Below, in pieces: positions 36,665 to 46,759 of a DNA stretch of 64,000 nt; within the stretch, counting starts at the first letter, position 1; each line of letters opens with the position of its first letter. Source of the stretch: Shewanella nanhaiensis (GTDB lineage: Bacteria; Pseudomonadota; Gammaproteobacteria; Enterobacterales; Shewanellaceae); NCBI RefSeq assembly GCF_019457885.1, contig NZ_JAHZST010000001.1:372001-436000 (forward strand), in the 5' to 3' direction. A program made the translations under genes and the position numbers. Below the pieces are notes generated by a model that saw only the letters and a program-made list of their open reading frames with translations, ran no database searches and was not told the origin of the DNA.

Positions 36665-38398
36665 CTACTTAGGTAATGAAGCTTGGTGAGCTTCAATAAA
36701 TTTATCCATTTGAGCGCGTGCTCTTAATTGAGCTTTTTCTAAACTATCATCTAATCTCATAATTTCAACAACTTCGTAATAACATTTTATTTTAGGCTCA
36801 GTTCCTGAGGGCCTTACAATCACTCTAGCCCCCCCCTCTAAGCTGTAAATAAGCACGTCACTCGCTGGTAGCGCTATGGTTTCGAGTCGGCCGTCTGCAA
36901 ATCTGCGCTCGCCACAACTGATATCATCAATAGATATCACACTACGTCCAGCCACAGTCACTGGTGGGTGTTCACGAAGGTAAGCACCTATATTTGGCGT
37001 ATCGGGTTTTAATGCAATACTCACCTGAGCGTTAAGATGGAAGCCATGTTCTTGGTAGATATCCGCTAATCTATCCCAAATCGTCTCGCCTTTGCTTGCA
37101 AGTTCAGCGGTTAATTGTGAGAAAGCCACGAGCGCAGATAGCCCATCTTTGTCCCACACCATATCCCCAACGGTATAACCTAACGCCTCTTCATAGGCAA
37201 ACAAAAAACGGTTATCAGAAGTTTGTTCTGCTATCGCCACGTTCATAAGCCATTTAAAGCCCGTCAGTGTCGTGATACACCTTGCCCCCATGCTCGCCGC
37301 AACTTTCGATAATAAGCTTGATGACACAATCGTCGTACAGGTCAGGCCTTGCTCCTTAGGCGCGTGTTCCAGTAAGTAATGACCAAAAAGTACTCCTACT
37401 TGATCACCTGTCAACATCTGATAATCACCTGGTGATTTTCGAACCGCAACAGCAAAGCGATCAGCATCAGGATCGTTGGCACAAGCTAACATGGCGTCAT
37501 GTTTTGCAGCCTCTGCAATCACTAAATCCATTGCTCCCTTCTCCTCTGGATTAGGGAAATTCACCGTTGGGAAATCCCCATCAGGCTCTCGTTGAGCAGC
37601 CACTGAGTACACCTGAGTAACACCTACATCCTTAAGCAATGTTTCGGCCATCTCAGCGCCGACACCATGCATCGCCGTATAAGCTAAGCTCACTAACTCT
37701 GGCCGAGTATGATTTTGTAACACCTCGGCACCTTTAACCCCTTGTCGATAGGTCTGATAGAAATCATCTTCCAACATCATTAAGGTGCCTGAAAGCCGAG
37801 CTTTTTCTAGGCTAAGTAACTCAATAGTTTTGCTGATAGATTGATCGGCAGCTTGATGCACACAGGCTGCAATACCTGAGTCGTGAGGTGGGATAATTTG
37901 CGCGCCATTACTCCAGTAAACTTTATAACCGTTATATTGTGGGGGATTATGACTGGCCGTCACCACTATGCCTGCCGCGGCCCCAAAATGCAGTACACCA
38001 AAAGCAACGAGTGGCGTTGCGGCAACTTTACTGGTCAAATACACCTTGATGCCCATCGCCGTCAACACACCCGCTGCATCATGGGCAAACTGCTTGGAAT
38101 CATGCCGACCGTCATAACCTATCACTACACCACGTGAGTCAAGGTCACTCACCTGAGTTTTCAGATAGCTCCCCAACCCAGATGTGGTTTGCTGCACGAC
38201 AAATCGATTCATGCCCATGGGACCAGCCCCAACCACGCCCCTTAACCCAGCAGTACCAAAAGCCAATCTGCCAGCAAAACGTTTCCCAAGCTCAGTGTCA
38301 TCATTGTTATCGACTAACTGCTGAAGCTCTCTCTTCGAACGCGGATCTGGATCAGCTTCTATCCAATTTTTTACTCTCAATGCTAATTGTGTATTCAT
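36665..38398 (-). CDS. Phosphohexomutase (phosphoglucomutase/phosphomannomutase family)
   Basis: 577 residues, the length of the larger phosphosugar mutases (PgcA/PMM2-like). Key sites are intact: FGTAGLRGVVGAGPMGMNRF at the start, the phosphoserine loop VTASHNPPQYNGYKVYW, the metal-binding CANDPDADRFAVA, the sugar loop FAYEEALGYTVG and the phosphate-binding loop VRPSGTEPKIKCYYEV. It interconverts hexose 1- and 6-phosphates for polysaccharide or sugar metabolism; glucose versus mannose preference cannot be decided. It is upstream of, and parallel to, the giant surface protein gene with a 156-base gap. Confidence 0.9.
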   Translation of the reverse strand: MNTQLALRVKNWIEADPDPRSKRELQQLVDNNDDTELGKRFAGRLAFGTAGLRGVVGAGPMGMNRFVVQQTTSGLGSYLKTQVSDLDSRGVVIGYDGRHDSKQFAHDAAGVLTAMGIKVYLTSKVAATPLVAFGVLHFGAAAGIVVTASHNPPQYNGYKVYWSNGAQIIPPHDSGIAACVHQAADQSISKTIELLSLEKARLSGTLMMLEDDFYQTYRQGVKGAEVLQNHTRPELVSLAYTAMHGVGAEMAETLLKDVGVTQVYSVAAQREPDGDFPTVNFPNPEEKGAMDLVIAEAAKHDAMLACANDPDADRFAVAVRKSPGDYQMLTGDQVGVLFGHYLLEHAPKEQGLTCTTIVSSSLLSKVAASMGARCITTLTGFKWLMNVAIAEQTSDNRFLFAYEEALGYTVGDMVWDKDGLSALVAFSQLTAELASKGETIWDRLADIYQEHGFHLNAQVSIALKPDTPNIGAYLREHPPVTVAGRSVISIDDISCGERRFADGRLETIALPASDVLIYSLEGGARVIVRPSGTEPKIKCYYEVVEIMRLDDSLEKAQLRARAQMDKFIEAHQASLPK

Positions 38399-38560
38399 GC
38401 TCTACTCCAATGCGGCCTAATAAACTTGTAAGAATGTTAGGCGAGTTGAAAATCATTAGCATTGACATTAATCCTCGTCTCATCTGAGAACAAGTTAATT
38501 TGCATTAAATCTCTGTCATGGCTCACTTATGATGAATCTACTAAAAAGAGAAAGCTAAAC

Positions 38561-39421
38561 TCAAAAATTAAACCAAAGTTCCTTTTCACTCAGTAGGTTT
38601 TTACTCTCTTGAGACAGTAGCGGATTATCTAGAGTAAATATACGCCTTTGCGGTAAATTCGCACGCTCAATCACTTGGGAAGTAATAGCATGATTATTAA
38701 ATAGTGCTTCGAAACTTCCATCTAATAACGCGTTCCTCAAACCATACTCCACCCGCTCAGCAAGCAGTTTGTCGTCTGGATTAACGAAAAAATAGATAGG
38801 AGAGGGATAGATGATCACAAAGGAGGAATCAATCATCAAACTGGGATGCCCTAGCACTTCATCCCATGGCTCATGAAGAGCACGTAAAAAGTAATCAAAT
38901 CGATTCATATCCAACATAGAGAGTAAACTGTGAGCCGCCCCCCTTACTAAGGTAAAACCTTGGTTTTGCAAAATATCGCTATCAGGCCAGTCACTTCCTT
39001 GACCAACAGGAATAACCTGAAGCTCCTCAACACTTTTAATGTCGACGAACCTCTGCTTATCTTGACGCCGAATTATCGCAATTCTATAGCCCATTAAGCC
39101 CTTAAGTAATGGGAAATAAACTGGAGTAAGCCTGCGCTCTCTATCGATACTGGTCATGGTCCACACTAGGTCTAACTCCCCCTTTTGCACCAGTTGAACG
39201 GTACGGGCCTGAGCCATCTCACTAACCACAGCTTGAAGTTGGTAATCACCATAACGTTCACGACTCTTGTCCAGCGATAAGCGCAGCAAGTCGATATAGT
39301 AGCTCTGTTTCGGATCCACAAATTGATCAGAAATATTGTAACGAATAACCTGAGGATCGGCGTTAACTGGTAATGCACAAAGCAGTAAAACATATAGGCT
39401 ACAAAAAGTTAAAATCCGCAC
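38561..39421 (-). CDS. Periplasmic solute-binding-like protein (family 3 fold)
   Basis: 286 residues; the start is a GTG at 39421 with GGGGAG just upstream. A signal peptide ends VNADPQ. The rest resembles bacterial extracellular solute-binding domains (SYYIDLLRLSLDKS, QLVQKGELDLVWTMTSIDRERRL, PVYFPLLKGLMGYRIAII) but is rather diverged and has no transporter genes nearby. Shewanella and Vibrio carry many such orphan binding proteins, some acting as sensors. The ligand is unknown. Confidence 0.75.
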   Translation of the reverse strand: MRILTFCSLYVLLLCALPVNADPQVIRYNISDQFVDPKQSYYIDLLRLSLDKSRERYGDYQLQAVVSEMAQARTVQLVQKGELDLVWTMTSIDRERRLTPVYFPLLKGLMGYRIAIIRRQDKQRFVDIKSVEELQVIPVGQGSDWPDSDILQNQGFTLVRGAAHSLLSMLDMNRFDYFLRALHEPWDEVLGHPSLMIDSSFVIIYPSPIYFFVNPDDKLLAERVEYGLRNALLDGSFEALFNNHAITSQVIERANLPQRRIFTLDNPLLSQESKNLLSEKELWFNF

Positions 39422-39597
39422 TCACTCCCCTCTTTAGACTACCCACAAGGTTTAAATATTTGAATATGGAACCAAACTGAATAAAGCAGCAATTTCACTT
39501 AAAACGCAATAATAATGGCTAGTGAAGCAATAGCACATCTCACTTGTAATAGTGTAAACTTGCCAGCTTACTATCGCCTAAATACGCTACTTAGTCT

Positions 39598-40449
39598 ATG
39601 AGTCCAACTCTTTCAAAAATTGAATGCCACATTAATGTCGACTCATGTGAGGCCAATGCCGCTTCCTTACTTGCAGATAAGAGTGGGTTATCTAAGCAGC
39701 AGATAAAGCAAGCCATGACAAAAGGGGCGGTGTGGCACTCCCGCAAGCACAATACATCCCGCCTTAGACGTGGCAAGAGATCACTTAAAGTGGGTGATGA
39801 GCTCCACCTCTACTATAACCAAGAGGTGCTTGAGCATCAGGTTGCTGATGCCGAACTTATTGCAGATATGGGCCAATACAGCCTCTGGTACAAACCTTAC
39901 GGCATGCTATGCCAAGGTTCAAAATGGGGCGACCACACTACCATCAACCGCTATGCAGAGACTCACTTAACTCCAGATAGACCCGCTTTCATTGTGCATC
40001 GTTTAGATAGAGCCGCAACAGGGCTTGTTCTGATCGGGCATAGTAAAAGCATAACGGCAGCATTAGCTAAGCTTTTCGAACTCAGAGAGTTAGATAAGTA
40101 TTATCAGGTAATTGTTGAAGGTCAGTTCAATTCAGGTAGAGAGGAGGTGGTCACTGTAGATAGTGATGTAGACAATAAAACCGCCTGTTCACACGCCAAA
40201 TTACTTGAATATGACGCTAAACAGAACCGCTCTCTGGTGCAGGTCAAGATCGACTCAGGACGAAAACACCAAATTCGTATCCATATGGCTTCTCTTGGTC
40301 ATCCTGTCGTTGGTGACAGGTTACACGGCATAGCCAGCGACTCTGATATCAATCTGCAGCTGACATCTTGCTATCTCAAATTTCCCTGTCCTGCCACAGG
40401 CGAAATCAACGAATTTGAGCTGCCAGAGCGATTACGTCCTAAGTTATAA
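39598..40449 (+). CDS. RluA-family RNA pseudouridine synthase
   Basis: 283 residues. The catalytic motif VHRLDRAATGLVL has the aspartate at D137; LYYNQEVLEHQVADAEL and WYKPYGMLCQGSKWGDH precede it and KIDSGRKHQIRIHMASLGHPVVGDRLHG follows. There is no N-terminal S4 domain of full length, but the first 80 residues (SLLADKSGLSKQQIKQAM) look S4-like. It converts uridine to pseudouridine in rRNA or tRNA; the exact site is not clear. The ribosome binding site is weak. Confidence 0.88.
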   Translation: MSPTLSKIECHINVDSCEANAASLLADKSGLSKQQIKQAMTKGAVWHSRKHNTSRLRRGKRSLKVGDELHLYYNQEVLEHQVADAELIADMGQYSLWYKPYGMLCQGSKWGDHTTINRYAETHLTPDRPAFIVHRLDRAATGLVLIGHSKSITAALAKLFELRELDKYYQVIVEGQFNSGREEVVTVDSDVDNKTACSHAKLLEYDAKQNRSLVQVKIDSGRKHQIRIHMASLGHPVVGDRLHGIASDSDINLQLTSCYLKFPCPATGEINEFELPERLRPKL

Positions 40450-40474
40450 TCAAAACACGAGAGCGGTTTTGTTG

Positions 40475-40837
40475 CTAGTGGCGATGCTTCATAAATGAGC
40501 TTTTCACTTTTATCTTACCCTTGTCAAAAGTGAAAATATCGCACCCTTCTAACTCTATTTTTGTGCCGTCAGGTTTAGTGGCGGTAAATATCCATTCTGA
40601 ACAGCCTCTATCAGCCTGTACAAAATGTTTAGCCTGATTAAAGCTAACATCAGGCATGGTTTCAAGCACAGAGATAAACCTTGCCTTTACAGCTTCAAAG
40701 CCTGAGTGGCGAGTGCCATACACTTCTGCCCCACCACCGGTTTCAAATACACAATCCTTTGACATAAAAGACATGATTTTTTCGATGTCATGCTCATTCC
40801 ATGCATCAACATAAGCTTGCAGGTCATCAGTAGTCAT
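40475..40837 (-). CDS. SnoaL/NTF2-like fold protein
   Basis: The start at ATG 40837 (MTTDDLQAYVDAWNEHD) is preceded by GGAAAG; GTG at 40849 is the alternative. About 120 residues with the NTF2-like pattern: an N-terminal helix AYVDAWNEHDIEKIMSFM, then VFETGGGAEVYGTRHSG and DRGCSEWIFTATKPDGTKIELEGCDIF. Such proteins bind or isomerise small molecules; no residue set points to a specific reaction. It converges with the pseudouridine synthase gene. Confidence 0.78.
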   Translation of the reverse strand: MTTDDLQAYVDAWNEHDIEKIMSFMSKDCVFETGGGAEVYGTRHSGFEAVKARFISVLETMPDVSFNQAKHFVQADRGCSEWIFTATKPDGTKIELEGCDIFTFDKGKIKVKSSFMKHRH

Positions 40838-40930
40838 AATACTTTCCACTCACATAAGTGATTAAACAACTTATCTGATTTTAGTATAGCAACACAAAAG
40901 AGAGCCTGTTTGCCGCTCTCATAAAGAGGA

Positions 40931-41503
40931 TTAATCGAGCTTTCTCCACACTTCAACCTCTTTAAGCTTGCCCGCCTCGACGCGTTTGGTATGTAGCTTA
41001 TCCCCCTTCATTTCATATTCAAAGGCAAATGATGCTCCCTCTTTTGCCCCAAAAGAGTTAAGTGTCGGGTACTCGATATATTGAGAGTCGCTGTATTCGT
41101 AACGCCCTGTGCCAGCGGCCCAGAACTCCAATTTATTAACGCCTTGCTCACTCGTCTCTTTGACAGTGGTGAAGCTGAAATGTGAATCTGAGATCACTTT
41201 AATCGCTTTAAGGTGTAGCCCTTGATAGTCAACCCAAATACCAGCCTCATCTAGGTATCGACCTGAGATCAACTGCCAACTACCAGTAAAGGGATTTGAA
41301 CTCAGAGCCGAGGGGCTTGTCTCTTTCCGGGAGAGAGCTTGTGAAGAGCCGGTGTCCAAGACCTCAACATCTGCAAGCAGCGCTAATGTCATGGACTCAA
41401 CACTCGATGCCATTAACTTTGGTGAGACAGTGGCTGCACAGCAGGCCAAAATTGCGACTGATAAAAACTGCGTTTTCAAAAGGGGCATAGGTGATACTTT
41501 CAT
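40931..41503 (-). CDS. Exported lipocalin-like protein of unknown function
   Basis: The start is placed at 41503 (MKVSPMPLLKTQFLSVAILACCAATVS), giving a signal peptide; an ATG six codons earlier is possible. The C-terminal half (FTGSWQLISGRYLDEAGIW, LKAIKVISDSHFSFTTVKE, FAFEYEMKGDKLHTKRVE) looks like a single lipocalin-like barrel of the DUF4488 type. Such proteins bind hydrophobic ligands or are of unknown role. It follows the ole cluster but has its own start and shows no clear link to it. Confidence 0.65.
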   Translation of the reverse strand: MKVSPMPLLKTQFLSVAILACCAATVSPKLMASSVESMTLALLADVEVLDTGSSQALSRKETSPSALSSNPFTGSWQLISGRYLDEAGIWVDYQGLHLKAIKVISDSHFSFTTVKETSEQGVNKLEFWAAGTGRYEYSDSQYIEYPTLNSFGAKEGASFAFEYEMKGDKLHTKRVEAGKLKEVEVWRKLD

Positions 41504-41553
41504 CCTTGAAATAATTATCATTTTTAAATACTGACTTAGCTTTACTAAGCGAT

Positions 41554-42639
41554 TTACTCAATTTCAGTGAGATACTCTCTCAATTTCACCATGCCTTGGT
41601 CAATGCTCACAATAGCTGAATAGCCGAAATCTGTTTTCGCAGCAGAGATATTAAAATAGTGACTGGTTGATAACTGCCTTGCCACAAACCGAGTCATCAC
41701 AGGCTCCTCCTGCTTATTCATCAAGCTATAAAAGGCTTCAAGTATCACTCCAACACCATAAGCTAAGCTGGCAGGAACTCGTTGAGTCACTTTAGGCATA
41801 TCGACACAAGCTAAAATATTATTCAGCATATCAGCCATGGTAATAGGCTCATCATTACTTAAATAGTAAGCTCTTCCCGCGACTTTAGGATCGGGCTCAG
41901 ACAGATTGATAGCCGCGAGAATATGGGCATAAGCTGCATTATCAACATAGATGGTATCAACCAGTTTATCCTCTCTCCCCACTAGCTTGAGTCTGCCAGC
42001 TCTTGCTCGAGATATCACCCGAGGGACGAGGTGAGGGTCTTCCGGTCCCCAAATAAGATGCGGTCTCAGCGACACTGTTTTCAGCTCCTCTGAATTAGCA
42101 TCGATCATCATCTTCTCTGCGACCGCTTTTGACTCGCCATAATAGTTCAAAAACGTGTCAGCATAGGGTGCTGTCTCATCAATCCCCACTTCATCCTCTC
42201 CGGCAAATGTTACGCTTGGCGTACTGGTATAAACAAGGTTTGCAATGCCTAACTGCTTACAGCCTTGGATGATATTGGCAGCACCAGCCACATTAGGTGA
42301 AAAATAGCTTAACTTACTCCCCCACACCCCAGCTTTAGAAGCCACGTGAAAAACCAGATCGCAGCCTCTCATGGCCTCGATAACACTTGTTTGATCGGCA
42401 ATATCTCCCTTAACCATCTTAACGCCCATGGTACTAAGCTCAGGGTAATCCCCTCTTGCAAAACCAGTCACTTGGATACCTGCAGCGAGTAAACGTTTGC
42501 AGATAGCCTTACCTAGAAAGCCTCCAGCTCCGGTCACAAAAGCGTGTTCTACCTTAGCCTTAAGCTTAGTTAACGCAACTTGCTCCTCAAAGGCAAAGTC
42601 ATGCAACTCCAGTCTATTCATATCTGCCGTTTCAGACAT
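41554..42639 (-). CDS. oleD: OleD: 2-alkyl-3-oxoacid reductase of olefin synthesis
   Basis: The start at ATG 42639 lies ten bases after AAGGAG, which sits in the last codons of oleC; TTG 42645 is an alternative. A short-chain dehydrogenase/epimerase-type protein: the NAD(P)-binding GAGGFLGKAICKRLLAAG, the DLVFHVASKAG strand and the catalytic tyrosine and lysine in YYGESKAVAEK. OleD reduces the beta-keto acid made by OleA to a beta-hydroxy acid. It ends the oleABCD operon; the next gene begins about 50 bases downstream and is probably separate. Confidence 0.93.
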   Translation of the reverse strand: MSETADMNRLELHDFAFEEQVALTKLKAKVEHAFVTGAGGFLGKAICKRLLAAGIQVTGFARGDYPELSTMGVKMVKGDIADQTSVIEAMRGCDLVFHVASKAGVWGSKLSYFSPNVAGAANIIQGCKQLGIANLVYTSTPSVTFAGEDEVGIDETAPYADTFLNYYGESKAVAEKMMIDANSEELKTVSLRPHLIWGPEDPHLVPRVISRARAGRLKLVGREDKLVDTIYVDNAAYAHILAAINLSEPDPKVAGRAYYLSNDEPITMADMLNNILACVDMPKVTQRVPASLAYGVGVILEAFYSLMNKQEEPVMTRFVARQLSTSHYFNISAAKTDFGYSAIVSIDQGMVKLREYLTEIE

Positions 42640-42646
42640 ACTCAAG

Positions 42647-44371
42647 CTACTCCTTATGTTTACTTTGTGCCCACACAGCTAATTTTTCACGAAAAATCTT
42701 GGCGTTATGACGAATATCAACAGGAAAACTAGGATGAACTAAAAAACGCGAGATCCCCTTAGTTTGCTCGTGACTCTGTGCTATTTGATTCAGCTCAGCA
42801 TAGAGACTTGCACCAGTAGAGCAAGCCAAAGAGGTATCAAGTTCGATACATAAAAGTGGCACTGTATCCTTGTTAACATTAACGCCAACCAATGCCGAAC
42901 GCTTCACTTGAGGATGAGTATTAAAAATACGCTCACAAGGGATAGAGAAATAACGTTGTGGTTGATGAGGTAACTGAGTGCTTACATCGACCCTGTGGGC
43001 TTTTCGGCCACACATCCATAGCTTACCTTCACTGTCGAGGTAGCCTAAATCTCCCATACGGTGACGCACCTCATCACCATCGATAATTTTTGCCTGTTCA
43101 GTGGCACTGTCACGGCAATAGTAGCTGCGGCTCACCATAGGCCCCTTGACCACGATCTCACCTATCTCATTCGCCCCTAAGCGCAATGTTTCATCCCACG
43201 TTTTAATGGGCTCCTCATTAATCTCGATAATCGCAATATCCACACCATCAATCGCCTCACCCACGCAGATCCCACCACCGTTATCTGTGATATCTGTGGT
43301 TGCAAACAGAGCCTGACTGGCCATCTTACTCAGGGGAAGAGATTCGGTCGCGCCGTAGGAGTTAAGTACTTCAACCCCCTCACCCAGCATCTGACTAAAA
43401 CGCTTAATTGAAGAGATGGTGGCAGGGGCGCCCGCTGAGATCACGCGCTTAATACTCGGTAACTGATGACACTGACTATCTGTTACCCCAGCCTGACCTA
43501 AGCGTTCAATCAAAGCCGGATTCACAAACATATTGCTGCACTGGTACTTTTCAATGGCAGCAAACAGGTAGTCTGGGTTAGCTGTAATAGGTTTACTGGC
43601 ATCCATCTCTGGCACAATTGAGGCCATCCCCAGCGCTGGACCAAAGAGTGAAAACAGTGGAAAAGTCGCTAAGTCTCGCTCACCGGGCTCAATTGCGTAA
43701 TCATGTTTAAGGGCGGTGATTTGAGCTTCAAACATCTTATGAGAGTAGACAACTCCTTTAGGGGTTCCCGTACTGCCACTGGTAAACAGAATGGCAGCCA
43801 TCTCATCTTCATCAAGAACGGCCATCTGATAAGGTGTATCTGGTGCATCTTGCTGCAGTGTATCTATACTCACCCCGCCCCATAAACACCTGCCACCAGC
43901 GGTAAGGAGAAACCTTACGCTCTCCTTTCCCCAACCAAAGATTTTTCTGGCCAAGTGAGCCTTAGGGATCCCAATAAATGCATCGGGCGCTGATTCAATA
44001 AAGCACTGCTTTAGGTTTTTCACCCCCATGCCAGGATCCACTAAAACAGGGATAACTCCCGCCTTAAACAGCGCAAATGTAAGGGTGAAAAAATCCAGAC
44101 TCGGGGTCACCATCAGCACAGCTTTCATGCCGCGTTTAATACCATAAGCATTTAATCCATGTGCTAATTTATCACTTTGACGGTTTAACTCACCAAAGTT
44201 GAGCTCTTGGTAGCTTAATGTTTTAGGTGAGAAAAATGAGCCTGACGCTGTTTGTACAGCAACGGCCAACTGTTCTGGAAAAGATTGAGATGCCGAGGTT
44301 AAATGGCGACAGAGATTTGCACTTCTCGCAACTGAAAAGTCATCCGAAGGGTTTTGTGAAGAGAGAGTCAT
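42647..44371 (-). CDS. oleC: OleC: beta-lactone synthetase (AMP-ligase family)
   Basis: ATG 44371 ([20 protein letters not shown]) is used, with GTAAGGT seven bases before it; a TTG at 44398 lies inside a terminator and is unlikely. Adenylate-forming motifs are intact: [19 protein letters not shown], the NSYGATES region ([15 protein letters not shown]) and [26 protein letters not shown]. OleC cyclises the beta-hydroxy acid to a beta-lactone with ATP. It follows oleB across a terminator-like hairpin and overlaps none of its neighbours. Its SD-like AAGGAG at the 3' end serves oleD. Confidence 0.93.
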   Translation of the reverse strand: MTLSSQNPSDDFSVARSANLCRHLTSASQSFPEQLAVAVQTASGSFFSPKTLSYQELNFGELNRQSDKLAHGLNAYGIKRGMKAVLMVTPSLDFFTLTFALFKAGVIPVLVDPGMGVKNLKQCFIESAPDAFIGIPKAHLARKIFGWGKESVRFLLTAGGRCLWGGVSIDTLQQDAPDTPYQMAVLDEDEMAAILFTSGSTGTPKGVVYSHKMFEAQITALKHDYAIEPGERDLATFPLFSLFGPALGMASIVPEMDASKPITANPDYLFAAIEKYQCSNMFVNPALIERLGQAGVTDSQCHQLPSIKRVISAGAPATISSIKRFSQMLGEGVEVLNSYGATESLPLSKMASQALFATTDITDNGGGICVGEAIDGVDIAIIEINEEPIKTWDETLRLGANEIGEIVVKGPMVSRSYYCRDSATEQAKIIDGDEVRHRMGDLGYLDSEGKLWMCGRKAHRVDVSTQLPHQPQRYFSIPCERIFNTHPQVKRSALVGVNVNKDTVPLLCIELDTSLACSTGASLYAELNQIAQSHEQTKGISRFLVHPSFPVDIRHNAKIFREKLAVWAQSKHKE

Positions 44372-44399
44372 ATTCGTGACCTTACTCGTTTCTTTCAAT

Positions 44400-44424
44400 A
44401 AAAAAGCGGATCGAGTGATCCGCT
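44400..44424 (-). terminator. Terminator-like hairpin between oleB and oleC
   Basis: AGCGGATC (44405-44412) pairs with GATCCGCT (44417-44424) across a GAGT loop, and the transcribed strand continues with six T at 44400-44405. It lies after the oleB stop and before the oleC start, so it should reduce oleC and oleD relative to oleA and oleB. Confidence 0.82.
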
Positions 44425-44446
44425 AATACCTGTTCAAACTGTCATA

Positions 44447-45340
44447 CTAGCTATTCGCGACAAGTGAGTCATTTGAGATAAAGTCGCTAATATGTCCAAC
44501 GACCTCTTCACTTGCATCTTCTAGAATATAGTGACCACAATCAGCAAACTCATGTACGGTGGCGTGAGGCATCTCCACTTTCCACTGAGCTAAGAAGTGT
44601 TTATCGAAAACAAAATCTTTAATTCCCCAGCAGATCAGTGTCGGCACGTTAGCAAACTTAGGTAAACTCGCTGCAATCTCAGATACCAGCTCATAGTTTC
44701 TGTCACCTGGCTTAAGCGGAATATCTTGCACAAACCTTAATGTCGAAATACGGTTAGCCCAAGAGTTAAATGGTGCAACATAGGCCTTACGGATCTCTGC
44801 TGGCATAGGTTTACGTTTAACCCCAACATAGGAGGCGATAGATGAAAAAGCGTTAAAACCACGAACCAGAGCCGTTCCTAACAAGGTATTACGACAGATC
44901 CACAGGGGCCAAGGAAATGGCTTTGACTCTGGCAGATGAAAGGCGCCAGTATTTAACACCACAAGACGTTTAATGCGCTCAGGGTAACGGGCTGCATAAC
45001 CCATCCCTATCATCCCGCCCCAATCATGAACCACTAAGGTGATATTCTCTTTGACATTAAGATGATCGAGCAGAGCTTCGAGATCGTCGATACGGTTTTT
45101 TAAGGTGTAATCATAGCCGCTATCATCGGGCTTATCCGACAAACCGCAACCGATATGATCAGGAACAATACATTGATGCTTACCGCTTAGTGCAGTGACT
45201 AGATTGCGATAGTAAAATGACCAACTTGGGTTTCCATGAACCATAACGACCGGCTCACCTTCTCCCTCATTAACATATTGCAGTTTATGCCCATCTCTAT
45301 CGAGATAGTTACGTTTGAAGGGGAACAGAGTGTCTAACAT
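44447..45340 (-). CDS. oleB: OleB: beta-lactone decarboxylase (alpha/beta-hydrolase)
   Basis: ATG 45340 (MLDTLFPFKRNYLDRDG) with AGGAAG four bases upstream; TTG at 45367 is the alternative. A haloalkane-dehalogenase-type alpha/beta-hydrolase: the oxyanion region HGNPSWSFYY, the nucleophile aspartate in HDWGG (D106) and a C-terminal DCGHYILED histidine. OleB breaks the beta-lactone to the olefin with loss of CO2. It follows oleA by about 110 bases in the same direction. Confidence 0.93.
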   Translation of the reverse strand: MLDTLFPFKRNYLDRDGHKLQYVNEGEGEPVVMVHGNPSWSFYYRNLVTALSGKHQCIVPDHIGCGLSDKPDDSGYDYTLKNRIDDLEALLDHLNVKENITLVVHDWGGMIGMGYAARYPERIKRLVVLNTGAFHLPESKPFPWPLWICRNTLLGTALVRGFNAFSSIASYVGVKRKPMPAEIRKAYVAPFNSWANRISTLRFVQDIPLKPGDRNYELVSEIAASLPKFANVPTLICWGIKDFVFDKHFLAQWKVEMPHATVHEFADCGHYILEDASEEVVGHISDFISNDSLVANS

Positions 45341-45452
45341 GACGCTTCCTAATATTTTTATCAACAAAGCCCGATTAATCAGGCTCTGTTTTTATAGGCT
45401 TAATAGGCTGTCACTCAAGTCAATTGAGTACAGCCTTTATGCAGAGTGTTAC

Positions 45453-46502
45453 TTACCACTTAATCCCTAACATCATGCAGTTCAAGCCACTGCCTATGCC
45501 AAGAAAGCTCACCTGATCTCCCTTTTGAAGGAAACCTTGATCGTGCGCCAAAGCAGCGGTCACAGGTAAAGACACTGTGCCCATGTTGCCAAGCAACTGG
45601 TAAGTTGGAAACTCTTTCTCTTGAGGAATATTCAAGGCGTTGAGAACCTGACGTCGGTTGGATGCACCAACTTGATGACAGATAACCTTATCAACCTGCT
45701 CAACCACCCAATCCCTCTGCTCAAGGAAGTGGCTCCAAGTATGACGCGCGAGCTCAACGCCCTCTTTAAGTAAAGCAACACCATCGGTACGCATAAATTC
45801 ACGATAAAGATGCACACCTGCTTCCTGCAACCCCCACTGACAAAGATTATGATGCTCTGGGGCTGAAAGGTGACTCGCACCAAGCAGTTGATGTTGACGA
45901 TCGCTTTTTAAAGGCAAACTGCCATCGGTAAGCAGTACTGCCACCGCACCTGAGCCACCAGTTAACGTCGCTAAAGACTTTGCATAGTTCTGCATCGTTG
46001 GTTCAGCAAGCATATTATCGATTGTAATATCAACAATATGGCGTGCAGATTCACATGAAACCACTAAGCCTGCTTTTATCTGACCTAACTCAATACGGTT
46101 AGCGATATCCAAAATGCCAGAAAGCACACCTAAACAGGCGTTACTGATATCGTAGATAGCGGTATCTTTAGAAACACCAAGCTCAGCAGCAATACGACAT
46201 GCGGTTGCAGGTTCATGTTGATCTCGGCAAACACCGGTATACACAACAGCACCCAGATCGCTCACCTGAATGCCTGTTTCATCGATCGCTTTATGCGCAG
46301 CCGATAAGGCACCATCAGATAATCTGTGACCCTTAGGCCACCAGCGACGCTCTTGAATACCTGTCAATGCGGCAAGTTGCCCCATTGGAATGCGAAATTT
46401 CTTGTATAGCGGTGCCAATCGAGATTCTAAATCGGAAGTGGACACGACTTCAGGTGCCAGTTCATATGCCAGGCTATTAATAAATACTTGGGAATATTTC
46501 AT
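45453..46502 (-). CDS. oleA: OleA: thiolase-family enzyme joining two fatty-acyl-CoAs head to head
   Basis: 349 residues, the KASIII/thiolase size. The catalytic triad is visible as C123 (ISNACLGVL), H276 (VICHQVGASN) and N306 (LLGNMGTVS), with the OleA-specific glutamate at about E97 (HEPATACRIA), corresponding to the catalytic base Glu117 of Xanthomonas OleA. It condenses two acyl-CoAs into a beta-keto acid, the first step to long-chain olefins such as the polyunsaturated hydrocarbon of Shewanella. It is the first gene of the ole operon. No clear ribosome site is seen. Confidence 0.94.
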   Translation of the reverse strand: MKYSQVFINSLAYELAPEVVSTSDLESRLAPLYKKFRIPMGQLAALTGIQERRWWPKGHRLSDGALSAAHKAIDETGIQVSDLGAVVYTGVCRDQHEPATACRIAAELGVSKDTAIYDISNACLGVLSGILDIANRIELGQIKAGLVVSCESARHIVDITIDNMLAEPTMQNYAKSLATLTGGSGAVAVLLTDGSLPLKSDRQHQLLGASHLSAPEHHNLCQWGLQEAGVHLYREFMRTDGVALLKEGVELARHTWSHFLEQRDWVVEQVDKVICHQVGASNRRQVLNALNIPQEKEFPTYQLLGNMGTVSLPVTAALAHDQGFLQKGDQVSFLGIGSGLNCMMLGIKW

Positions 46503-46759
46503 GCAACAGTAATATTTCGCTCACTATATTGGTGAAAAAACAACCAATATTTATTGTTTTTAGTGTTAACCCGACATTTGAGCAAGAAAAAGCTAATGAT
46601 TCAATAGAAAACCGCCTAAGGCCCATTATATTTAATCATTAAACCTTAATCATCACAGAGATCCCGGAGATTTTTAAAGATTATAAAACGCAATAAAATA
46701 TAAATATCATTTATAAATAGCTACTTACAGAGCAATTAATACAACAAAGCCAACCTTGC

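Noticed and set aside
44372..44398. TTG start for OleC at 44398
   Set aside because: It overlaps the T-run of a terminator hairpin and lacks a ribosome site, while ATG 44371 has GTAAGGT before it.
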